Below, one piece after another: positions 31,901-46,900 of a DNA stretch of 64,000 bases. The notes beneath the pieces were generated by a model. The model made no database searches and was not told where the DNA came from. It saw only the letters and a program-made list of their open reading frames with translations. The DNA comes from Trachythela sp. YZ-2020 (Eukaryota > Cnidaria > Anthozoa > Malacalcyonacea > Clavulariidae), in assembly GCA_016169945.1 (NCBI GenBank), contig JADLSH010000158.1:903001-967000 (forward strand). Direction: 5' to 3'. The number at the start of each line of letters is the position of its first letter. The stretch's first letter is position 1. Both the position numbers and the translations under genes were made by a program.

Positions 31901-34900
31901 TATCTATCGTAATCTAAGAAAAGAAGTAAAATCTAAACTGAGAGATGCCGAAAGGAAATATGTATGGACAGAATTAGAGCACAGTCACAACATTAATTCA
32001 AAGTGGAAGATAATTAGGAATTGTATTCCTCGCAAAGAAAGCACTCGACAAGTCTACACAAAGGATATGAAAGAAGTGGCTAATGAGTTTAATCAGTTTT
32101 TCACCTCAGTTGGAAGGAGGGTTTCTGAAGATTGCACATCTTTAATAGAATTATATAACCTACCTGCACCGCCAACAAGTGCTCCGCTGGCTGTGGCTGA
32201 GTCACAAAATTTCAGTTTTGTTCCTGTCACGTGTAGAGAAGTACGAAGAACAGTTATGGCATTTCAATCGAACAAAGCTCCTGGCTATGATAAAGTACGA
32301 GTGTCTACAATAAAGGATGCTCTTCCATGTATTCTCCCAGTTATTACTGACATGATAAATCGCTCGTTACAGACTTCAGTCTTTCCATCAGCCTGGAAAA
32401 TATCAGAAGTAATGCCGCTTCTTAAAGAGGGAGATCACGAAGTGGCAAACAACAATAGACCACTATCGTTACTACCAGCGACTTCAAAAATTTGTGAGCG
32501 ATTAGCATTAAATCAACTGACCTCTTATACGAACAAAAAGAAATGTCTAAGTAAACATCAAAGTGGTAATAAGCAACTACATTCATGTGAGACTCTTGGC
32601 GTGTTTATGACAGACAAGGTGTTTAAAGCAATGGACTCAAAAGAACTCACAGTGATAGTATTACTGGATTTGTCAAAGGCGTTTGACAGTATAGATCACC
32701 GCAAACTCTTAACAAAGTTGAAAGCATTAGGTCTCAGCCTTGGCGTCTTAGAATGGTTCAAAAGTTACTTGACCGGAAGGACACAGCAGGTTAAGATTGG
32801 CTCAGTAGTGTCAGAACCAGGTCACATCACTCATGGAGTACCGCAAGGTTCAATATTAGGACCTGCTTTGTTCAACATTTATCTGAATGATTTGCCTACA
32901 ATCCCGAATTTTGGTGACTTGAATCGTACGTAGATGATTCAAAATTGTATGTTTCGTTTCCTATCAAGTATGTTAATGAAATTATACGGAAGATCAATGA
33001 GGATTTGTTAAAAATCACAGCTTGGTGCTGTCACAATAGTTTATTGATTAATCCAGACAAGACCAAAGTGTTAGTAATAGGGACACATAAAATGTTGCAA
33101 CGATTACCGGATGACTTTTATGTGACATTACTTGAGAAAACGATTACTCCCATTATTTCAGCACGCGACCTTGGGATTCAACTTGATTCAACACTAAGTT
33201 TTAACGAACATGTAGCAAACACTGTTTCTACTTGTGTTGCGAGCTTATGTCAGATAAACAGGGTTAAACATCTTTTCGACCCTAAGAGTTTGGAAAACGT
33301 CATTTCGTCCCTAGTATTTTCCAAATTGTACTATTGTTCAAACATATGGTCCAGTACGACTAAGAAGAACATAGAAAAAGTGCAAAACGTCGCGGCGAGA
33401 ATAATTACAGGAACACAAAAATATGAGCATATTACTCCAATACTCAAACGTCTGAATTGGCTACCTGTCTCAGACATGTTAAAATACTTTGTTGGCGTTC
33501 TGACGTTTAAATGTTTGAATGGACAAGCCCCTGACTATCTCAATTCATATTTTCAGGAGAGATCATCTTTCCACGATAGAAACACTAGGAATAAACATAA
33601 ACTAAACATTCCAGCTTATAGATCGGCGGCCGGATAACGAACATTTGAATATCGAGCAGTATCCCTTTGGAACTCTCTGCCTAGTATAATATTACTGAGC
33701 ATGAAAATTTTAAAGATTTTAAAAGAAGTTTTTATAACTATTTGCTTGAACATTTTCTCTTAAAAACCTAATGAATTTATCTTATTATCGATTTAGACTG
33801 TAAATATATAATAGAATAATTTAGATACAATTGTACATGTAAATTAATCTGAAAAACCAAATGTTTGGAGAATTAATAAATAATAATAATAATGAAAGAC
33901 CCCGAGCACATAGAACAAAAGAAAAAGTTCTTTCATCCGGCAGCCAGCGCCATCCCAACCAAGATAAACGATAGTAATGTAGTTAGACCACTAACATCTA
34001 TTTTTGTAGCTAAAGTAGAAGATTTTCTAGCAGGACATCCCGAACCAACGCTTGTTTCACAATTATGTTCTGATTTAAGGGATGGGGCCCGAATAGGTTT
34101 TGAAGGGCAGAGGGCACCTAGATTTTCAAAAAATATATATAAATTGAAAATTGCCTACTGCCCTTACCCATCCAAATATTGTAGAAACGTTATATACAAT
34201 ACTCCTTAATGCGTTAAACACTATCATGGGGCTTCGGTGGCGCAATCGTCAGAGCCTTTCACCTCTGATATCGTGGGTTCAAGTCCCGTTGGGGGCGACT
34301 TATGATAGCCATGTGAAAAGAGTTAGTCAACGCTCTGCCGAAAGTCGTGGGTTTTCTCCGGGTACTCCGGTTTCCTCCCATAGGGAATGTTGACAGGGTG
34401 GGGTTGGGTTTAACTCCTAACTGGCCCTTCCATCGTAGCTGTGCTCCGTGATGGCGAGAAAAAGGTGGCTGCCATATGCGCCTAAGCCTGTGTCAGCCGC
34501 AATTCATTGAGCTCTCTTCTGCAAGCAGCTTAGCTCTCAGCTGCAAGTAAGGACTTGCCTAAGCACTTGCTTGCTCACTTGCACCACTTGCCACTTGCCT
34601 TGCACTTGCCCTGCCGCGCGCGCCGCGCGCGCGCACTTGCACTTGCGCGCTTGCGCACTGCACTTGCACTTACTTACTTGCCAGATGTTGAAGCCACACG
34701 AGCCAAGATTTTAAATTTTTTCTCAATAAAAGTTCTGGTCCAACTTTCAGGGGGAGGGTGTTTCGTCTATGGGGAATGCGCATGCTGCACATTTGTGGGG
34801 ATGGAGTGCTCCCAAAGGTCACCCTCAACCCCATAGACTCACAAATCGATGTACTATACAGTTAAAATATTAGATTAAAGTAGATCATGTCCAACATGGG

Positions 34901-37900
34901 GACCATTACCCCCTGAGGACATTAATTGCACCAGAGTCCAACATGGGGACCAATACCCCCTGAGGACATCAATTACACTAGAGTCCAACATGGGGACCAA
35001 TACCCCCTGAGGACATTAATTGCACCAGAGTCCAACACGGGGACCAATACCCCCTGAGGACATCAATTACATTAGGGTCCAGCATGGGGACCAATACTCC
35101 CTGAGGACACTAATTGCACCAGAGTCCAACATGGGGACCAATACCCCCTGAGGACATCAATTACATTAGAGTCCAACATGGGGACCAATACCCCCTGAGG
35201 ACATCAATTACACTAGAGTCCAACATGGGAACCAATACCCCCTGAGGACATCAATTGCACTAGAGTCCAACATGGGGACCACTACCCCCTGAGGACATTA
35301 ATTACACTAGAGTCCAACATGGGGACCACTACCCCCTGAGGACATTAATTAGTTTAAACAATGAGTCTGTGGGGTGACACTTTGGCCTCAGTTTAAAGTA
35401 TAATCGGAGCATTTCTCCCCAACAACCCTTCTCCCACAACATTGTGTGTACTTTATTGTCTCTGAATTGTTTTAAATATTAACTAACCGAATTGGAGCAT
35501 TAATTGTATATACAGAGTGCATCAAAATAGACGTAATCCAACTTTAGCATGTTATCGTGTGTTTATTATTTATATATATTTCTCTTTTCATGTCAATAAA
35601 TATCAATCGTTTAGCTGTCAAATGATACCTTTTTTATATCAAAAGAGTGAAATACGATACGATATTTTTCTTAAGAAAGAGTGAAATACGATACGATATT
35701 TTTCCACCATTGGGAGTTGAGTGCAAAGCTACTGAGTACAGGAAATTTGCAGACTGAACTGGCAATGCTGAACGATTCACAAGTAGACAACAATCATCTG
35801 GGTATTTGCTCTCGTTTATTTGAAGGACGTTTAATTCCCAAAGGTGGCAAAATATATTTCGAGCCGTTATTAATCGCAGTGATACTAAAAAGGGTGTCTT
35901 TTGACAGCTAAGAGCCTGATCATTATTTGTTTGAAAAAGGTAAATTTATAAACTAAATATTATGCGCTCGATAGCACGCTAAAGTTGGATTACCCTGTTT
36001 TTATACACCATGTACAGTACATTGTGAAATGAATTAATTCATATGCGAACTAGTTCAAACCACACGTGCTTGAAATTGGCGCTATCATCATCGTCATCAT
36101 TTGTATAGGCTTTACACGGGTATACATGTGACGTCGACATGTTCTGTAGAAAGCTTATTAATTATTCACGAATTTCACAATTACACAATTACATTTTGAA
36201 ATCAAAAGTGTTTCTTGAGATTTAATTTGCTCACAAGGTGCGATTATATTAATTCCCAAATCGCACTAATTTGAGCTTAAGTCACATTTTTTCATCAAAT
36301 CATATTGAAGTGCTGTCCATAGCCGACCAATTATTATAGAATTCAACTAGCCAGTTTTAATTTCTAATCACATCTTGACCTTTATAACAGGTATCGTCCA
36401 CCTGGGGAAGGGCAGCCAACTGGTGTGTTGAGAAAGGATATTAAATTATGGGGTCCAGAAATGTCTGAGGAAGGAAACATGCCTACATTTCAGTTTGATA
36501 AGTTATTGAATGATGAACAAGAACTTTACACATGGCTGGTAACATTGGCAACTCAAACCGGAATAGCCAGAATAGAACATGTACCCAAAGAGGCTGGTCA
36601 ATTGAAGATATTGGGTGAAAGGGTTGGTTATCTTTTCCAAACTACTTACGGGTTAGTGTCATTTAATTCGCATATTTTGTCAGAAAACTAGGCATGCACG
36701 CAGAGGAAACACTGTAAAAACAAATTGGTAAAATTCAGTGACCGGAATGTTCCATTGACTTTTCATTGTTTGAAAATCCTACTGTTCTCTGTCGATCTAG
36801 TCACTCATTGTTATATAATTGTGACGTTATGTCCTTTACATAGGTGGTTAATTAACCACTAACACCTTCCCCTTGAAGAATAAATCGACTATAAACACTA
36901 TCAGTTGGGCATATTGCGGTATGATATGGGTTAACGAGAGATATGGGCAATTTCCAATGGGCAAGTCAAATCACATGGCGTTAGAGTAAAATAACGAAAT
37001 AGGGGATTGATTGTTGTTGCGCGGGACTTCTAACAGTATCGAATTAAAATCGTCTGGCAAAAGCCAGTGTAAAATTAAAGAATGAACATTACGCAATTAA
37101 AGTTAAGTAGATCGAATTCATTTTTTAGACCAGTCTTTGAAATAAGAGCATTCAGCGAAAACTCGACACATGAAATTGGTTACAGTGATTCTTATTTACC
37201 CATGCATTCTGATTATTCATTCAACCAACTCGTACCAGGGGTAAGTCTTTCTATATAATTGAAAACAAAGTGGCGATCAAGTCCGTTCTGCTCATGCGCG
37301 TACTTTTTTACAAAACGTATTTTGATAATGGTGGGTAGACTTTGTTCACAATTTATCACTTGATTATGCTCCAAAACAAAATAAACGAAACAAAACAAAC
37401 GTGGAGGAATAGACTGAAAGTTATGTTTTGGACGAAAATGTTGACTATAATTTACCTTATTGAATAGTAATTATCATGAGTAATAGTGACTGCAAAATCT
37501 GACTCGTAGTTGACGAATTGTTTAGTAGGATTACGGATTATTGGCGCATGAAAAACAAGATTATGGATTACTTGGGTAGCACTTTAGGATTACGGATTAT
37601 TGTTAATGTCGGAGACTGTCCAAATATTCGGATATTCCTAGTATTATATAGTTTTTAAATCGGGTATAACGAACTGCCACTTTAGGTATGATGAACAATT
37701 TTATACTATAGTTTTCTGAAGAGACGGTGTTTTTATTAAGTCAATACTATCATATGCATGTGTATTGTTACATGATATAGTCTAAATCATGTAATAACTA
37801 AATATAACAAGAAGACCTTAGTTAACCTGGCATGAATAAGCAAATATTTTAGCGCCCGCAATGTTAGGTAATCGGACACGATTCAGTTTAGTATTGGCTG

Positions 37901-40900
37901 ATTAACTGTCGATGGAATTTGCTTGCTCATACTGTATTGCATCTGCAATTATGTCATTGTTTAGTTATGATAATTAGGTCATAATTAGCCTCTACCCGTT
38001 AGTATAAAAGCCCGAGCGCAACACTCATGCATGATTCATTTTCAGATTGAATTCTCACGCGAATAGCTGTGACTAAAGGAACGTACCTCTGTGAAACGTG
38101 ACTGTGAAGCTGTGAACTTTGTGAACCTTTTATTTTATCATATGTCTTTATTAACGCGTGTGTGATTTATTGTGAATTGTTGGGCGAAACCAGGGAGGTA
38201 ATTCCCAACAAAGTCGCTATTGAAAATGAAAACAAAAGGTAAAATTAAAGGTTGAGATGCCCAGTCAACATAAATAACATCGCCAACATGCCGGAGACAC
38301 AGAATCTTTTTTAAATCTGTTTCGAGCCGGAACGCACGCGAAACACCACACTCGTGCCACGCGTGAATCACATGAGCGTCGCTGTGTTGCCAGATTGTGA
38401 ACAAAGTTCATGTTTGTGAACAAAGATATTTTTGTGAACTTTTTATGAACTAATGAAGTCAGAACTTTGTAATGTCATTTATAGGCCGTGGGATCAGGGT
38501 CGAAAATGTTCAATTCCGTAGCACCCCTCGTGTAACTACATAATTTTTAGAATCCGCTTCCCCCCAAGCGAAATAGTTGCACAAATTGAAGTACAACCTC
38601 TCCAAAGTTCGGGCTTTCTCGTGTTTCGAAATCCATGAACGGCCATTGTTGTGTTACAACTACGCATGCGCTTGACCACAAAACACTTAATGCGCACGCG
38701 CAGATAGTAAAACTGATCTCAACGCAGAACTGGACAAGAAAAAAATTATGAAATGTGCGAAAGCAGGGCAGAAGTAATACAAGATGACATCGGATTGTTT
38801 TAAAAATATATGATATTTTTATGTTCTGTGCATTTTAATGGAGTTCGCCAAACATTCTGAGCAATGTACCGTGTCAAGCCCTCGCCAGGAACACTTCCAA
38901 GCCAACATTACAATAATATGATGTTATTTTATACTACAGCAATTGCATGACGTTTTTGCAAGCAAATCTGTTTTTCAGGCTTTAAATATTATCACAATCC
39001 TAAACATTATATAACACGCATACCATAATTTCTCTATTAATTTTGGGGGGGGGGCTTATTTCTAATATATACAAAGAGTCTGTTTGCACGTTTGATTCTC
39101 TTTATAAATATGCAACATCGGGTACAGTGATGTTACGTACAAAAGTATCAGTAAAATATCATAATTATCTTTAAAATACAATACTTTCACGCTTCACAAT
39201 TTTATAAATTAATTGCTTACAGGAGAGGGGCAGGGGGGTGCTTAATAGATAAATTACGATATGCCATAAATAAGTATTACTCGGTGTTCACAATCTTATT
39301 TATTTTCTAACTCTCTTCCCATCAATTTTATTAGTCCAGGTTCCTTGTTTATTTATGCAGTCGCCTTCATCAAATTCTTCATCACTATTTTCAGCTTTAC
39401 TCAACATATGTTCCTCAACTAAATCAGAAGTAACCAAGTTCTCAGCATACACAATTTCACTAACATTTCTAGATTTAGGCAAATAGAATACCAGCTGGGG
39501 ATAACTGTTAATTAGCTGCTGCTTGAGCTCGGAAGACCTGTATTTCGATGCATCCACATTCTCAGTTTCCTTAGCAATGACAACAAATTTCTCAATCATG
39601 TACTTTATTGCTTTTCCCTTGAGGATTTCAGTTTCAATGACTTCTTTACAGAATACATTGTAAGATATTTCATACACTGGTGGTGCACATGTTGTGGTCG
39701 TCTTTGCCTCCCTTGCAAGGAATGTGGTATAGTTGCTATAGCAAACTTTGTGGTAGCGGACCTCCAATGCAACACAGTCTTTATCTCTAATCTGCACAAG
39801 TATCCGCTCATCATTTTTCCTCTCAGCAGCTGTACGTTATAAGCCAGCATCAATTGTACTTGCCAACCCTAGTGGTGTTCCTCTTCTCTTTTGTGCTTTC
39901 TACACAAAACATACAAGTTTAGAATGCCTGTTTAAAAATGGCATTTACCAACTAAGGGCCTGTTTATATGGAACCTGGGCTGGCTCGCTGACCGGGCCAG
40001 CCCGCTTAGCAAGATCTCGCCATGTAATTGATTTTATAGTAAAAACTACTGTGCGTTTATATGGACAAGCGGGCTGGCCCGGTTCCAGAGATCTCACTTG
40101 AAAAAGGCGAGATCTCGCTTACCAGGATGAAAATTTCCCCATATAAACACTCACTAACCGGGTCAGCCCGGTTGCCGGGATGAAAGTTGAAAGAGACGCC
40201 ACCACCAATTTGTGTGTAAGCTATTTTTAAGAACTGTCAAAACAATGTCAAAGGTCAAAACAACAAAATCATCCCGCCTGCTGGGATGAAATTTTCTCAT
40301 ATAAACACAAGACAAATTCATCCCGCTTACCGGGCTGGCCCGGTCAGCGAGCCAGCCCAGGTTTCATATAAACAGCCCCTAAAGCAGGGTGAATTTGACA
40401 AATTAACCAGGTATTAAAATAAAGCTACTCTGGTTTGTAAAGTTTATGAACATTGTGTTCATAAACTTTACAATCCAGAGTAGCATATATTATGCTTGTT
40501 TAAATAAACTTATTATCTGGATAATTAACCCATTAAGATCCAACGCACCCAATAGGTACTCTAAAATATCATATAGCCATATAGGTATATGCACAAGACA
40601 GTAAGTCACAATATGACAACTTTTCCACCAAAAGGTGGTCCATAGAATATAAAGATAATGTACACAAGAAATTGTACATAATCATACCTTGTCTCTTGAA
40701 AACCAAGACGAATCTCTTCCACAAATAATGCAGCATTCTGGTAGTACATGCTTGTTTCTTTGAGGCAAGGTCTTACTTGGTTCCACTGAAATGACTGAAT
40801 TGCGTGTAATCTTTCTTCTGGGTTCCACGGCTGGTAAATGCTGGTTCGATGTGGCATGTGTGGTCTACGGTATTAGCGACCTTTTCCGTGCTTGTACTAG

Positions 40901-43900
40901 CTCCGTTTTCCTACGGATCTTTTCTTCATCGCTAAATTTCTTGTAGCATTTCATGTGGTGGTACCATTCTAAATCAAAACTTTCGTTTGTGTTCTCTGCC
41001 AAGTGCCAAGTATGAATATTAAATTGACGAATTCGTCATCAAACTTATCATACGAATCATTCGCTATCTCAGCTTGCAGGCAATTAAGTTTCGCCCATTT
41101 ATTCCTGCAATCGACAAATTTCTTAAGCCTTTGACAGTAACTTTAGAAAGTTGCTCGGTTACGCCTTCAAAATGCATAAAACATGAGGATATTCGAATTT
41201 TCGAGATATCGTCATTAGTAGCCATCTTGAATATGCGTGTTTTATTGAGATCAGTTTTCCTATCTGCGCGTGCGCATTAAGTGTTTTGTGGTCAAGCGCA
41301 TGCGTAGTTGCAACACAACAATGGCCGTTCATGATTTCGAAACACGAGAAAGCCCGAACTTTGGAGAGGTTGTACTTCAATTTGTGCAACTATTTCGCTT
41401 GGGGGAAGTGGATTCTAACTAAGTACGTTCTAATCTATTGATTCATGTAAAAATTATGTAGTTACACGAGGGGTGCTACGGAATCTGTTTTCTAAGCATA
41501 TTTTCGACCCTCATCCTACGGCCTATTATATGAAATTGAGAAAAAATAATGGAAAAATTAGTGGCTTTCTGCTTGTACTTCATGTAAGCTTGTCCCCAAT
41601 TGTTGGATGATGATACGAGAGGTGTTCTACGAAAGTCGGACGGAATTCTTCGCCAAACATCGAAACTAGACGGGAAAGTGGGAATCCGCATGGTTTACCG
41701 GTGATTACCACTAATCTTATTTCCAGACCAGTGATGCAATTTATTTTGTCTCGACTAGGTCTCGATGAGCTCTACTGGTTTCAGTAGTAAGAATGAGTAT
41801 TGCATTCGGGGTTTTCGCTAAATTTGTTAAGCTATTTGAGATGGAGAAAATCCAAAGAAAAGACGCTGTCCTGCTAGGCAGGGCCGCCCAGAGGAGAGGG
41901 GGCAAAGGGGGCAATTTGCTCCGGATCAAAGTGAAATATGCATATATTACTGTCAAATAGTCTCTCAGAATACAGGAATTTGCCATTCCTGAGACTCTAG
42001 ATTTTAAAAGGGGAAGAATGCCCCCGGATCTCCCTAAACTGATTTTAGTACTGAACGCAGATTGAGAACGTTATTTAAAACGTTAAAGACTACAGTACGT
42101 AATCCAGAAGTTCAAGGATATAGGAATCAATTTTCTAAACAAGAACAAACCACAAAGATCTTTCAAGATGGAAAATAACTAGGTCCCCAAAGCTTGCCCC
42201 GGGCCCCCGAATGTCTCTGTGCGGGCCTGCTGCTAGGACAGTTTCGTTATGTAGCTATATAAGAACGAGTCTAATTGGAAATGCTTACAACATTGCGAAT
42301 TTAAAAATTAAACTATGAAACAAATGGTACGCAGGAATAAGGATTTGCGGGAAGGGGGTGTGAGGGACCAACAGGTTGTCAGCATTTTGGAATGTGTCAA
42401 AAATGTAAAAAATCCTGAAAATGCAGTATGTTTTTAAACTTTCGTTTGTCGATGTGCTTCTGCTACGACCCTCAGATCTATACGGTCATAATTTTGTCAT
42501 TGTGTAAGGTACAACATGTTTTTGTCAAGTTGTGAACATTGATGGATATTTTGTGAACTTTTGAACATGCGTAGCATGAACATTTTCAAAATTCATGTGG
42601 CAACAATGCGTCAGCTTGATCGCGAGAAGATCCAAATTCCAAACATCAACATCAACATCAACATTGGTCACATCGAATATGTTTACTTTTGACACTTGTA
42701 CTAGACACTTATATATATATTTTTGTTTAGAAAAATGGGATACGGATTATTTTCAAATTTTAACTGAGATTATGGATTATTCACCCCCGCCCTAACAGGA
42801 CCTCGTTACATTGTATTGTATTGTATAAACTTTATTTAAACAGGGTTTACATAAACCTTTTCAGTGAAATACACTGCTATCAATAAGGATCCTGTATTAG
42901 AGTATAGCAAGGTAGTCATGGATTAAGATGATGACGCTTCCCTGAAGCTCGTTGCTGAAAATATACCGTTGTTGTTTCGAACATCTTTTGTGTATAATAA
43001 ATAGAATGAGTTCTCTTGAACAAATTAAACAAGCAAATGGGCACGTTTAAACCTATGGCGCGTTGTATGTCACTTAGCACAACAATAGTGTCATTCAGTA
43101 ACGATCCAGTGATCGGAATATCCCATTGTCGTTTCATTGTTTTGCAAATCCCATTGCTCTCCATGTCATCCAGCCGCTCATTGTTTTGATATATTGGTGA
43201 CGTTATGCAAAGGCATATTGCACTCGAAACGATCCATTAATTTACCACTATCAAAAATCAAACTCGTATTCTGAATACCGAAAATCATCTATTAACTCCC
43301 GAGGACTAATCTATTTCAGCCAGGGATATTTCATATAAAATATCTTTATACCAATAAACTGAACACTACCTTCGATATAGACAGACCTAGAACTTGGAAA
43401 ACTCTGTAGTAGGTGTCGTTCGTTGCAAACAAACTGTTGTTCGTAAATATGTAGGAATGCCTAGTTCGTGATATATTGTAATTTGTAATTTTATGTATTG
43501 TTATATGTTTAGTGTAATATTTGTAAAATTTTGGTGGAACTTAATAAGGGACTAATAGTTCTGTTGTCCTTACCATCAGTCGTACGATTGTTAAGTTAAT
43601 AAACAAATATTGTAGAGAAGGTCTAAATAGAGAGAAGGGTTATTGATTTTGACGAAATGCAAATGGTAAGAAGTTCGGTAAATCCAATCGGTATACATAT
43701 GTGTCTTTGTTGTGCAAAGGAAGAGGGTAGAGGGGGTATATTCGTAGATGGGAGGGGGCTTAGTAGATTTCCTCCTCTAAAATGGAGGAGGCAACTAAGG
43801 TAGGGGGCGTATTTAAGAGGGAGACTTAATTGATGATTAGCAGTATTTCTTTAGGTTGCAATGTTTCATTGTATTGAGCAAACAGATGGTGAAGGTGGTG

Positions 43901-46900
43901 CCAATTTATGGGTAGATGCTTTCCATGCAGCAAACCTCCTCTACGAAGAAAACTCAGAATCATTTCAAATACTGGCCAACACACCAGTCGTATTTCGAAA
44001 TTTAACAAAGACGCAGGTTGGACAAATGTATAATGCATCTCGTCATCCTCTAATCAGGTTAGTTATTTTGCTACATACGAGATGAACGTCACCTCTAGGA
44101 TTAGCCCTTCATGGGGCTAGCCCTTAATGTAGGACTCGTGTAAACACCCCCGGAAAGCAATTGCCATACGCAACGATATTAATTGTTACTCTTTGTATGT
44201 ATATATATTTGTATATTTAAGGGACTTTACTTGAGAGGGAGCAAAAATCAATCCCTGGGGGTTTGCCCCCCGCTGCCTGTTTACATGTTAAAAACGGCCT
44301 TACTGGCAATGTGAGGAAGTCTTGCGTTGGACAAAAGGACTACATGCTCTGGTAAAAAGATTTGGCGTGATATCTTATTCCGCTTACGTCTACCTTAAGG
44401 TGGTCCTCTACCAAAAAAAAAGTTTTCCTATGTTTTAATAGTATGAAACTCATCTGTTACTATCTTGTTTAGCTCGATACTCTGACCAAAACAATATTTT
44501 GGTCCAGGACACTGTTGCCATGGTTACCGAGATAAAGCACCGCATGTGGTGAAATTCATGCAATTTTATAAACACAATAACTAAATAAGGCGGTTGACTG
44601 GTGTAAAACTACCTGAAAAATACAATGAGAACTTCGACGTTTCTAGCTAAGGCCCTTCGTCTGGAAGTTAGTAGAATGGGTCGGGGGGAAAACATGTGCT
44701 TTTATAGTGAATACAAAAGCGATCACGTGATAAAAAATAAACCAATCAGATGGATTTAATCAAAACAAACTATAAACAAAATATGGAAATCACATCACAA
44801 AATATATTAGCATATAAGTAGCAGCGAACAAAGATAACAAAGCAAGAAAGACAAGGAACGAAATATTAGATAAGGTGAGATGTAGAGTATCTGCTAATGG
44901 CAGGCATAAACAGATAGGAGTTAAATGTAAGAGAGGCGCTCATTAATGCCGAGAGGATGAATGGTGCCAAGTTGGGAAATGAGACGCATTTCTTGGCTTT
45001 TGCGGCTATCATTGCTACCAGAAATGGGACACAGAGCTCGAATTTTCATATCTGAAACACTGTGATTGCCAGTGTTGAAATGTCTGGCAACAGGTTGTTT
45101 AGCATCATTGTTTACGACAGCACGACGATGCTCACCAAACCTTATCCTTAAATATCTACCAGTTTCATCATATAGAGCATCCCACGTTTACTGCATGAAA
45201 TACAGTAGATGAGATGAGAGGAGGTGCACATGAAATGGTGCTTAATGGTGTACTTAGATTTTGGTGCCGAAATTGTAGTGGAAGAATCTATATACTTACA
45301 GGTTTTACACAGCTTCACACCACAAGGAAACGTGCCATTAGGTGACGACGAGTCCTGTGGTAGAGAGCTGTGGACTAGGGTTTCACGGATATTTTTACTA
45401 TGTCGAAACGAGACTAAGGGGTTATTGGTGAAAATGGAAGATGTTTCAGGGTCGTTTTTCAACATATGAAAATTCTTCCTAATGACATCCCTTGCTTTGA
45501 AATTGAAGGGATGGTAACCGAGAACTAGGGGTATTTTGTTGTTGGGAACATTAGACACATGGTCTCTAAGGGTTTCGGATCGGGGAATATTGGAGGCCTT
45601 CGAAAAGGCAGTATCTAAGAGAGGGGTTGGATAACCGCGTTGGACAAAAAAGTTTCTCATTTCCTGACTTTTGGTATGGAAGTCCTCATCTTCACTGTAA
45701 ATGCGGCGAAGGCGAAGGAACTGAGAGAAGGGAATGGACCTTTTAGTGTGGTTGGGGTGGGAAGAAGTAAAGAGAAGATAGGTATGGGAGTCAGTCGGCT
45801 TGTAGATCACAGAAGTAACAAGTTTATTGCCATTGATAGATACAAGTATATCTAAGAACGATACACTGGTCTCACTGATCTCCCACGTAAACTGGAGTGC
45901 TGGGTGGAAGTTATTACCAAAGTTAATAAACTTGTCCAACTCTCCGCGGGAACAGGATGCTGTGCCGAGACAGTCATCAATGTACCTACCAAGGTAATCT
46001 GGTATGGGATCAGTGTATTGCTCGAAGATCTGCTTTTCCACAAAACCAACGAATAAATATTAACTAAATAAGCATTAATGATAAAATTCTGGAATAACTT
46101 TTATTTACTAACAAATATCATTGTCTAGAAGTTGAACGTAGGACAAAGATTCTCAGAACCAAGTTTTAATACTGTATATTTTATGTCCTTCTTCTTTTTA
46201 AACTAGTAACTAGATAATTTTATTAGTTCTTAATCTATTTTGTTATTGTCTTTTTCAATGAATAAATCTTTTAATACTAAAACAATCAACATTGAAACAT
46301 TATTACCAGTTTTATAGGTCAAAAACTGGAAAGGCATTTGACGACTCGCATGGAAACTATCACCACTTCAAAACTATTCAACATAACTCAACTGTTCAAC
46401 TCCTTCAGCTTGATATTATGAGTCTATACTGAAAATTTCATCAAGATAACTTCAATACCTCTTCAGATATCCTGCGCGCAATAATGGAAATCGCTAGTTT
46501 TGCTAATTCGAGAAAAATGCATTTAAAGTTCAATGTTCGGTTTATCAACATGATCGTCACATTAAGGTGGTCTTATACATTGAAAACTATTTTTCCTAAT
46601 TTAATACTTTTTCCTCATTTTTACTCTAATATTATAGAATGTGGGTGGCTGACACAAAATCACTCACTGTTACAATTTGTGGATTAGTGTTACAATTTTT
46701 AGTGATAGATAGTTGATTATAGTTTATATATTCGGTATATAAATGTGCCCATATAGATATTTGGAAATTATGTAAAAGTTATATTTATATATGCCAGTTT
46801 AAATAAAGAACATATTTGCAAGTGTATACGCCTTATATTGGGAAACCTTTTATTTACTTATATTATACGCACAAATGAAAACTTCGACATGGAACTCCCC

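Larger units (their letters stand above)
38484..41523 (-). mobile_element. 3.0-kb DNA transposon with about 220-bp TIRs and decayed coding exons
   Basis: Left end GGCCGTGGGATCAGGGTCGA (38484) and its inverse at 41523 begin terminal inverted repeats of about 220-250 bp containing cgtagcacccctcgtgtaac, ccaaagttcgggctttctcg and agcgcatgcgtagtt-type sequence. Two minus-strand coding blocks lie between them (40857-40688 and 39901-39298). An unrelated MITE (39956-40379) has inserted inside. Superfamily not identified; a clear target duplication could not be fixed (flanks are ttata and tatta). Confidence 0.65.

Noticed and set aside
34555..34836. Frame rich in Ala/Leu/Arg/His
   Set aside because: It arises from the cttgca low-complexity SINE tail and (GC)n run, not from a protein gene.
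34889..35358. Possible CRISPR-like array (regular repeats)
   Set aside because: There are no unique spacers, the whole 47-bp unit repeats, and the surrounding genes are eukaryotic, so it is a minisatellite.
35681..35911. 76-codon frame inside the TA-flanked element
   Set aside because: No transposase motif or homology is recognised; it is too short and unsupported to call as a gene.
45224..45855. Plus-strand frames of 71-81 codons
   Set aside because: They are antisense to the Penelope-like coding region and have no independent support.
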